Origin: Flammeovirgaceae bacterium
GTDB lineage: Bacteria; Bacteroidota; Bacteroidia; Cytophagales; Cyclobacteriaceae
Direction: 5' to 3'
Assembly: GCA_003229495.1 (NCBI GenBank)
Contig: QIEB01000448.1
Location: 1-5,973, forward strand
DNA: 5,973 nucleotides
The position numbers were made by a program, and so were the translations under genes. Below the pieces are notes generated by a model. The model did no database searches and had not been told where the DNA came from. It was given only the letters and a program-made list of their open reading frames with translations. Shown piece by piece: positions 1 to 4,948 of the stretch; position 1 is the first letter of the stretch, and each line of letters begins with the position of its first letter.

Positions 1-1415
1 CATCACTTTATCTTTTGTTGATAGCCTTTATAGTTTTTTCTCTTCTTAGAGAGAACAGGGACCCTGAGATTACCCTTGCATGGGTACTGGTACTTATTCT
101 TTTGCCTTTTGTGGGCCTGACCCTGTATTTAAACTTTGGTAGAAATTTCCGGAAGGTCAAGATCTTTTCCAGAAAAGGACTTACTGATTTGGTGAGAATA
201 GAAGAGTTGAGCCAGAATCAGATCAAGGACCTGTCTGGAATTACCTCAAATCATGCTGGTGTGCTGGTAAAATCAAACATCATTAAATTATTACTAAACA
301 ACAGTAAAGCCTTATTGACCGCCAAAAACAAGGTCAATATCCTTCAAAACGGAAAAGCTACTTTCTCTGCTATTCTCGAAGCGTTGAGTGAGGCCAGGGA
401 CCATATCCATCTTGAGTATTATGCATATGAAGACGACAATATTGGCAACAAAATAAAAGAACTGCTGATACAAAAGGCCTCTCAGGGACTTGAAGTCCGG
501 TTGATTATTGATGCCATTGGGAGTTGGAGCTTAAGTAAGCGCTTTTTGCGGGAACTTAAAAGAAGCGGTGTGGAGGTAGGTGTTTTTATGCCCGTAAGAT
601 TTCCCCTGGTGGCCAACAAGATCAATTACCGGAATCATCGTAAGATAATAGTAGTGGATGGCAAAGTGGGGTTTGTAGGTGGTCTTAATATCGCCGATAG
701 GTATATTGAGGGATCCAGGGAGTTGGGAGAGTGGAGGGATACTCACCTAAAACTGGAGGGAGATGCCGTGCAGAGTTTACAAACGGTTTTTATTACCGAC
801 TGGTATTTTGTAACCAAAAGCTATCTGCAGGGTGAACATTATTTTCCTCCTCATTCGGTGCAAAACGAACTACTGGTGCAAATAACCTCCAGTGGACCAG
901 ATTCCGACTGGTCAAATATCATGCAGGCCTATTTTACTGCCATAACCACCGCTGAAAAGTTCATTTATATCTCTACACCTTATTTTATGCCTAATGAAAG
1001 TATTCTTACGGCATTAAAAACTGCGGCATTGAGTGGCGTGGATGTTAAATTAATTCTGCCAGGACGATCTGATCTAAATACCATGCGCTATGGTTCGATT
1101 TCATATGCGGAAGAATTAATACGAGCAGGTGTTCATGTGTTCATTTATCAAAAAGGGTTTAACCACGGAAAGATTATGATAGTAGATGGGGTGTTTACCT
1201 CCATAGGAACTGCCAATATGGATGGTCGAAGTTTTAATAAGAACTTTGAAGTAAATGCACTGATCTATGACCCTGAAAAAGCCGATGAAATGAGTGAAAG
1301 TTTCTTTCAGGACATCGCAGATAGTGAAGAAATTCGTCTTCAGGAATTTTTAATAAGACCCGCCATGCAAAAAATAAAAGAGTCCTTATCCAGGGTATTA
1401 GGGCCCCTTTATTGA
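1..1415 (+). CDS. cls: Cardiolipin synthase (PLD superfamily), 5'-truncated by window edge
   Basis: Membrane phospholipid synthase that joins two phosphatidylglycerol molecules (or PG with another phosphatidyl donor) into cardiolipin at the inner membrane. The frame is open to the first base, so the TTG at 15 is only the first possible start inside the window and the real start lies upstream. Numbering from that TTG, residues 1-10 look like the end of a first membrane helix. The motif ENRDPEITLAW and a second helix at about 20-40, ending in LYLNFGR, are typical of bacterial Cls. Two phospholipase-D catalytic motifs follow: H208-x-K210-x4-D215 with GG and N225 after it, and H384-x-K386-x4-D391 with G398 and N401 after it. 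All HKD residues are intact, so the enzyme should be active. The visible 466 residues are close to the usual 480-500. A TTTTTAG array starts 8 bp after the stop. The family call is firm; the exact donor substrate is inferred. Confidence 0.95.
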   Translation, partial: SLYLLLIAFIVFSLLRENRDPEITLAWVLVLILLPFVGLTLYLNFGRNFRKVKIFSRKGLTDLVRIEELSQNQIKDLSGITSNHAGVLVKSNIIKLLLNNSKALLTAKNKVNILQNGKATFSAILEALSEARDHIHLEYYAYEDDNIGNKIKELLIQKASQGLEVRLIIDAIGSWSLSKRFLRELKRSGVEVGVFMPVRFPLVANKINYRNHRKIIVVDGKVGFVGGLNIADRYIEGSRELGEWRDTHLKLEGDAVQSLQTVFITDWYFVTKSYLQGEHYFPPHSVQNELLVQITSSGPDSDWSNIMQAYFTAITTAEKFIYISTPYFMPNESILTALKTAALSGVDVKLILPGRSDLNTMRYGSISYAEELIRAGVHVFIYQKGFNHGKIMIVDGVFTSIGTANMDGRSFNKNFEVNALIYDPEKADEMSESFFQDIADSEEIRLQEFLIRPAMQKIKESLSRVLGPLY

Positions 1416-1423
1416 GGTAGGTG

Positions 1424-1479
1424 TGTTTAGTGTTTAGTTTTTAGTTTTTAGTTTTTAGTTTTTAGTTTTTAGTTTTTAG
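1424..1479 (+). repeat. Tandem heptamer array, two TGTTTAG plus six TTTTTAG units
   Basis: Eight contiguous 7-bp units lie just downstream of the cardiolipin synthase stop codon. The first two (1424-1437) read TGTTTAG and the next six (1438-1479) are perfect TTTTTAG, followed by a stray T and then unique sequence. In the sense RNA this would be a U-rich 3' tract, but no strong GC stem precedes it. The same heptamer recurs at 2391-2418 behind the next gene. It probably changes copy number by slippage. Its function is unknown. Confidence 0.95.
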
Positions 1480-1494
1480 TTCCATAACTAATTA

Positions 1495-1512
1495 GGTCCT
1501 AAGCAAAGGACC
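1495..1512. other. Small inverted repeat (possible hairpin) in the cls/DUF218 gap
   Basis: GGTCCT (1495-1500) and AGGACC (1507-1512) are perfect complements separated by a 6-nt loop, AAGCAA. The stem is 6 bp with four G/C pairs. No T-run follows on either strand, so it is not a standard intrinsic terminator. It could be a 3'-end processing stem for the upstream transcript or an operator-like dyad for the gene starting at 1619. It could also be chance. The remainder of the 1416-1618 gap is A/T-rich, and I see no convincing Bacteroidota promoter (TAnnTTTG with upstream TTTG) in it. Confidence 0.3.
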
Positions 1513-1618
1513 AAAGCCACAGATAAAACAAAAATTGACTTTATTAGCATAACAATGATTCTAAGTAGGCGACCCATCAGATACCTATAAGTTAAACTTT
1601 TATAAAGAAAACCTATTT

Positions 1619-2386
1619 ATGTTTTTCATTCTATCTAAGACCATCCCATATTTGATAATGCCACTTAGCTTGATCGTGGGTTTCCTTTTCTTCTCCTTTA
1701 TTATAAAAAATTTGAAATGGAAAAGAAGACTAAGGATATTTTCGCTGGTACTGCTGGTAATTTGCAGCAACTCACTTTTAACCAATATGGTGTTTAAATG
1801 GTGGGAGGTCCCCCCTACCCCCATGGACCTCCAAACCTCTTCACAGACGGTGGGTATCGTGCTTACAGGTGTAGTCAAAAAAGAGAAATTACCCCACGAC
1901 CGGGTGTACTTCGCTGAGGGCGCCGACCGGGTGACTCATGCAATTCAGTTATACAAAGCGGGTAAAATACAAAAGATTATAATCAGTGGCGGTACAGGTT
2001 CGATGACCCAATCACCAATAAAAGAAGCCACACAGCTGCGCGAAGTTTTCCTGATGTGTGCGGTACCGGATGAAGACCTCATCATTGAAAACCAGTCCCG
2101 AAACACCAGGGAAAGTGCGGTTGCAGTATCAGAGATCATCAAGAAAAATTACCCGGACTCTGAATATCTTTTAATAACTTCTGCATTCCATATGCGCCGA
2201 TCCTTGGCCTGCTTTAAGAAAGTCGGAGTACCTGCAACCGGCTTTAGTACTGACTTTAAGACCGGAGACTATCCCCCCCAAATAATCTATCTCCTGGTCC
2301 CCCAGCCAGGGGCGTTGAACAAATGGCATATACTTATCAGGGAAATAATGGGAATTGTGGCTTATAAGATGATGGGATATGTTTGA
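1619..2386 (+). CDS. ElyC/SanA/YdcF-family (DUF218) inner-membrane protein
   Basis: A 255-residue protein with two N-terminal hydrophobic segments (about 9-29 and 39-58) separated by a basic stretch KWKRRLR, then a single DUF218 domain (about 78-245). Visible family motifs are GIVLTG (79-84), GADRVTHAIQLY (101-112), IIISGGTGS (120-128), ENQSRNTRESA (157-167, with the conserved E and N) and LLITSAFHMRRS (184-195). The layout and length resemble E. coli ElyC, which is needed for envelope integrity and undecaprenyl-phosphate-dependent peptidoglycan precursor supply at low temperature. SanA and YdcF are other relatives. The biochemical activity of the family is not settled. The ATG at 1619 is chosen because it gives the full first membrane helix; the leader is A/T-rich without a Shine-Dalgarno. 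It is transcribed in the same direction as the cardiolipin synthase gene but 203 bp away, so it probably has its own promoter. A TTTTTAG array starts 4 bp after the stop. The family assignment is strong; the ElyC-like role is inferred. Confidence 0.88.
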   Translation: MFFILSKTIPYLIMPLSLIVGFLFFSFIIKNLKWKRRLRIFSLVLLVICSNSLLTNMVFKWWEVPPTPMDLQTSSQTVGIVLTGVVKKEKLPHDRVYFAEGADRVTHAIQLYKAGKIQKIIISGGTGSMTQSPIKEATQLREVFLMCAVPDEDLIIENQSRNTRESAVAVSEIIKKNYPDSEYLLITSAFHMRRSLACFKKVGVPATGFSTDFKTGDYPPQIIYLLVPQPGALNKWHILIREIMGIVAYKMMGYV

Positions 2387-2390
2387 GCAG

Positions 2391-2418
2391 TTTTTAGTTT
2401 TTAGTTTTTAGTTTTTAG
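2391..2418 (+). repeat. Tandem heptamer array, four perfect TTTTTAG units
   Basis: Four perfect, contiguous TTTTTAG units start 4 bp after the stop codon of the DUF218 gene. The unit, strand and position immediately behind a stop codon are the same as in the 1424-1479 array. It sits at the start of the convergent gap between the + strand gene and the - strand unit that begins at 2457. Confidence 0.95.
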
Positions 2419-2427
2419 TTGGAAAAA

Positions 2428-2446
2428 TGAATTTTGCAAAGATTCA
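2428..2446. terminator. Weak hairpin between convergent units, possible terminator
   Basis: The dyad pairs TGAATTTT (2428-2435) with AAGATTCA (2439-2446) around a 3-nt loop, GCA. In + strand RNA this is eight pairs including one G-U wobble. In - strand RNA one position becomes a C/A mismatch, but the stem is followed directly by five T (A run at 2423-2427 on the + strand), as in an intrinsic terminator. It lies just beyond the last codon of the - strand remnant and 42 bp after the + strand stop, where convergent transcripts should end. The stem is A/T-rich, so efficiency would be low. Confidence 0.35.
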
Positions 2447-2456
2447 ATAATTTTAG

Positions 2457-2682
2457 TTAGTGTCCTGGAATATCACCCAAGTAGCCCGTTGCCAATACAT
2501 TTTCACGCATTTCGTCGGTCCTTTCTTTCAAGCCATTCATGATATCCTGAAACCCCGGCTCCTCTCTCATAATATCGAAACTGGGAAACAGGGCTAAATC
2601 GTAAAAATTTACATTAGTGCCACCAGAGCTTCCTTCTAATGCCTCCAAACATTATGGCTGCAAGTTGACGGGATTCAGACAC
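2457..2682 (-). pseudogene. Internally deleted remnant of a class III cyclase / TPR-type gene
   Basis: Two fragments in different frames appear to be the ends of one lost gene. From a GTG at 2682 the - strand reads MSESRQLAAIMF. This closely resembles, from memory, the N-terminus of class III adenylate/guanylate cyclases fused to TolB-like and TPR domains, which normally continues with TDIVGYTALM. Here that continuation, including the first metal-binding Asp, is absent and the frame stops at 2614. A second frame, opening at a TTG at 2648 with a TAA two codons upstream, runs 63 codons to a stop at 2457. Its FYDLALFPSFDIMREEPGFQ and the charged tail after it resemble the C-terminal end of TPR sensor proteins, where a (D)PRF-like motif is common. 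The simplest reading is a large internal deletion with the junction near 2645-2650, plus a frame mismatch. It lies 36 bp after the amine oxidase stop on the same strand. The alternative is an unrelated 63-residue small protein. Confidence 0.6.
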
Positions 2683-2684
2683 CT

Positions 2685-2719
2685 TTGTTAGTTATTGGGT
2701 TATGAGTTAATTGTTAGTT
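2685..2719 (+). repeat. Degenerate 7-bp-period tract abutting the amine oxidase stop codon
   Basis: Five successive 7-bp blocks of related sequence can be read, of the general form GTTANTT (for example GTTATGA at 2699, GTTAATT at 2706 and GTTAGTT at 2713). The last block overlaps the stop codon of the copper amine oxidase gene. The period equals that of the TTTTTAG arrays, and GTTAGTT differs from a rotation of that unit by one base. This looks like a decayed array of the same kind. Confidence 0.6.
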
Positions 2720-4704
2720 CATTTTGGCAGGTCCATCGACGGATTGTGATCGAAAAAGTCAAATGGCCGCAACTCAAATTCATGCCGTAATACCGGCATC
2801 ACCGGCCAGTCCTCGGCCCGAACCATATGATGCATACCTATGGTATACCAAAGGACAATGTCTGTATTTTCTATTTTGCGGTCCTTTTCGGTCCAGGCGG
2901 GCAGTCCTTGTCCTGGTTCACTGAGCGTAGGATACTCACCAGCCGCGTACCGTTCATCTTCATGGTATGGGGTGGCCCAAAGGTGGTGGTTAATAAATCC
3001 GGCCCTCATACGTGGGTAGTCGTCCGCGGATAATAAAGTGTTGCCGTTCATGCCTGGCATTAATTGGTAGCTGGTGGGATATCCTACATGATTCTTGCGG
3101 GTGGGACTGGTTACCCGCCACAATGTCGGCCGGTCAAAGTTGATATTGAGCTTAGCTTCTGATTCTTTCTTAACTACCGTTGATTCCTTTACCCATACAG
3201 ATCGTCGCGAATGACCTTCGGGCAAGGTTTTGGACACCAATCGATCCAGCTGCAGATTGTTGTCTGACCCGTCCACGTCCAGATCCAAACGAAAACTAAA
3301 ATAGTGATCGTGATTTACTGCTACGATGTTGGGGTCCACAAACCTGCCGTAGGCATCGGCGGGTAAATTGGGGGCTGCCCTACCAACACTGGCCGAGGCC
3401 ATGGCATTGTTCTGATTCACCATCTTTACTTCCGCAATCCCGGTGGCCCCCAGAGAGACCCGGATAGAACCATCCTGTTGAAAGATCCAATCAATAATAT
3501 AATCATAGTTTCCCAGCACTGCTGCAGCCCGCACCACTAAATCTCTCTTTACCCTGCTTTCCGGCTGGCCTTCATTGGAACCGGTATGATGACGCCAGGC
3601 CATATCTCCGGTTTCCCGTTCAAAAATACCCACCATTCGGGGAACCGACATTGGTCTTCCTTTATCTCCGGCGATCAAGGCCTCCATATAAACAGTATTA
3701 TCCGGACAATCCAGTCCTTCAATTAAGGGTTTGGCCAAGCCTCCGGCAGTGAATTCTCCGGCATCAAGAAAATTTCTATGATACCAGGCAAATGCCGGGT
3801 CCATGTAGGGAACGAATATTTCGGAAAGATTTCCCTGATATAATACAGGCCTGCGGTCTTCTCCCTGCTGGTAGGACACTGCCGAAATGATCAGGCCTAC
3901 TCTATGATCGGGTCGCACGTGGAAGCGCCAATTTTGCCACTCGATGAGGTGGCCATCTTGTTTGAATCCTGGGCCCAATGGTTGGGTTCTGTAAATAGGG
4001 CTGGGAACTTCTCTGGGCGCTCCAATAGCAGCCTGATCATAATCCGCATATACTTTAGGAACTTCTACCACCCCTTCATCCACCACCCTCAATACTTTCT
4101 TTTCATACATATCCACCACCACCGTCAACCCTTCGATACTGCGCACCCAACTATTGCGGACACCCCGGGCATCATTGCAATGAACATGACCCACCCGCCG
4201 TCCGGTATCTTCTTCAGTACCATAATAACCAGGTGGAATACACAGACAATCGATGAAAGTCAGATCTTCGATGTCCCGTTTTTTCATAGCAGCAATAAAA
4301 TCAGGATGCTTTTTTACCGCCTCTATCACCGATCCAAACTCTTCGCCGATCCAATTAGGCTGCACTCCTTTTAATTCCGTCCATGAAGTAATACTTCTGT
4401 TGTTTAGATCTACCACAGCTTTGTAGGCCTTCTCTTTTTGACGAACAATAGCAAAGGCAGACCTGGGAATGGGTTTTCCCTTCGACCATTGCCAAACCAG
4501 CTGCTTATCTGGATCTTTCAGGTTGACCATGGAAAATCGGGTATCGGCGTCCAGTTTACCTTCTTGTTGGAGCACTTCCAGTAAAGTCCAGTATTCCTTC
4601 CAGGTTAAGGGATCCAGTGGGTGTTGGTTTTGTTGGCCCCTGATATTAAGGCAGAATAGTGTAAGTACCAGGGCAAGAGTGGTAAATGGTAATGAGGCTT
4701 TCAT
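2719..4704 (-). CDS. tynA: Secreted copper amine oxidase (primary-amine oxidase)
   Basis: Topaquinone enzyme that oxidises primary amines to aldehydes, releasing ammonia and hydrogen peroxide. It has 661 residues. Residues 1-23 form a Sec signal peptide (KA, then a hydrophobic core, ending ..IRG before Gln24), so the mature protein is periplasmic or secreted. N2/N3-type domains follow, then the catalytic beta-sandwich. Key residues are all visible: VPY with Y300, catalytic-base D314 in LDAGE, topaquinone precursor Y400 in NYDY, copper ligands H465 and H467 in NHDHYFSFRLD, and third ligand H626 in MHHMVRAEDWP. The 14-residue Y300-D314 spacing matches E. coli tyramine oxidase (369/383). The gate residue two before the base is Phe (F312), as in pea enzyme, not Tyr. 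C155 and C176 match a plant-type disulfide pair. C333 keeps one half of the other conserved pair, but its partner position is F361. The symbol follows the E. coli homologue; the substrate is unknown. ATG at 4704 gives the signal peptide; no Shine-Dalgarno is visible. No aldehyde dehydrogenase neighbours it. Confidence 0.96.
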   Translation of the reverse strand: MKASLPFTTLALVLTLFCLNIRGQQNQHPLDPLTWKEYWTLLEVLQQEGKLDADTRFSMVNLKDPDKQLVWQWSKGKPIPRSAFAIVRQKEKAYKAVVDLNNRSITSWTELKGVQPNWIGEEFGSVIEAVKKHPDFIAAMKKRDIEDLTFIDCLCIPPGYYGTEEDTGRRVGHVHCNDARGVRNSWVRSIEGLTVVVDMYEKKVLRVVDEGVVEVPKVYADYDQAAIGAPREVPSPIYRTQPLGPGFKQDGHLIEWQNWRFHVRPDHRVGLIISAVSYQQGEDRRPVLYQGNLSEIFVPYMDPAFAWYHRNFLDAGEFTAGGLAKPLIEGLDCPDNTVYMEALIAGDKGRPMSVPRMVGIFERETGDMAWRHHTGSNEGQPESRVKRDLVVRAAAVLGNYDYIIDWIFQQDGSIRVSLGATGIAEVKMVNQNNAMASASVGRAAPNLPADAYGRFVDPNIVAVNHDHYFSFRLDLDVDGSDNNLQLDRLVSKTLPEGHSRRSVWVKESTVVKKESEAKLNINFDRPTLWRVTSPTRKNHVGYPTSYQLMPGMNGNTLLSADDYPRMRAGFINHHLWATPYHEDERYAAGEYPTLSEPGQGLPAWTEKDRKIENTDIVLWYTIGMHHMVRAEDWPVMPVLRHEFELRPFDFFDHNPSMDLPK

Positions 4705-4778
4705 GATGTTTGGTTTAGTTGAGTATGAATTCGAGTTAGATTTCTTAGTACAAGAAAAGAAAAAGGCGTTAACTAACT

Positions 4779-4813
4779 AGTTATGAATTATAAATGATAA
4801 GTTATAAGTTGGG
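4779..4813 (+). repeat. Degenerate 7-bp-period tract, consensus near AGTTATA
   Basis: Five consecutive 7-bp blocks begin with A and follow a consensus near A(G/A)TTATA. Examples are AGTTATG at 4779, AATTATA at 4786 and AGTTATA at 4800. The tract lies about 75 bp upstream of the amine oxidase start codon, where the promoter region would be expected. The repeats are imperfect but remain in register for 35 bp. Confidence 0.6.
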
Positions 4814-4863
4814 CTGCCATAATGTATAATTATTGATGACTGTAAGTGGGTTGGATTAGCGAT

Positions 4864-4917
4864 CAGAATTCAGAATCTGAAGCTTAGTTGGGATTTGTTT
4901 TTGGAATTTGTCATTTG
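4864..4917 (+). repeat. Degenerate 7-bp-period tract (CAGAATT pair, then TTTG every 6-7 bp)
   Basis: CAGAATT (4864) and CAGAATC (4871) form a tandem pair. Further right, TTTG recurs at 4894, 4900, 4907 and 4914, spaced 6, 7 and 7 bp. The sequence differs from the TTTTTAG arrays but the period is the same. It lies between the amine oxidase and the stop of the TPR gene. Confidence 0.45.
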
Positions 4918-4948
4918 CTCCCGGCGCCTTGGGCAATGCACGTTGCTC

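Larger units (their letters stand above)
4705..4948. other. Intergenic gap upstream of amine oxidase, no gene seen
   Basis: This 244-bp stretch must carry the amine oxidase leader and possibly its promoter, unless that gene is co-transcribed with the TPR gene to the right. I find no clear TAnnTTTG/TTTG promoter pair on the - strand, and no open frame with recognisable homology. It holds two low-complexity tracts with a 7-bp rhythm (listed separately) and a GC-rich imperfect dyad next to the TPR stop codon. Confidence 0.6.

Noticed and set aside
15..17. TTG as the true start of cardiolipin synthase
   Set aside because: The frame stays open to base 1 and the first membrane helix would be cut, so the real start is outside the window. 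The same reasoning applies to the TTG at 5956 for the TPR gene.
531..746. A 71-codon - strand frame within cardiolipin synthase
   Set aside because: Antisense to the first HKD motif and without homology by eye.
1424..1479. CRISPR array or telomere-like sequence
   Set aside because: The repeats are 7 bp and contiguous without spacers, which excludes CRISPR. Resemblance to T/A/G-type eukaryotic telomere repeats is superficial, as the array is short and lies between bacterial genes.
3904..4374. A 156-codon open frame on the + strand
   Set aside because: It lies wholly antisense to the copper amine oxidase, whose motifs are intact. Its translation is His/Ile-rich without family resemblance, which is typical of a shadow frame.
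4636..4704. Lipoprotein signal (Cys18) on the amine oxidase
   Set aside because: The residues before the Cys (TLF) do not fit a lipobox, and hydrophobic residues continue after it. A cleavable Sec signal ending near Gly23 fits better.
4469..4780. A 103-codon + strand frame crossing the amine oxidase start region
   Set aside because: Mostly antisense to the signal peptide and N-terminus of the amine oxidase, with no recognisable domain.
4862..4879. TCAGA...TCTGA dyad as an intrinsic terminator
   Set aside because: The stem is only 5 bp and A/T-rich and no T-run follows on the - strand. It is better explained by the CAGAATT/CAGAATC tandem pair.
4915..4936. GC-rich imperfect dyad (TTGCTCCC / GGGCAA around GGCGCC) after the TPR stop, as a terminator
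   Set aside because: The stem is bulged and no T-tract follows on the - strand. At best it is a 3' stem-loop.
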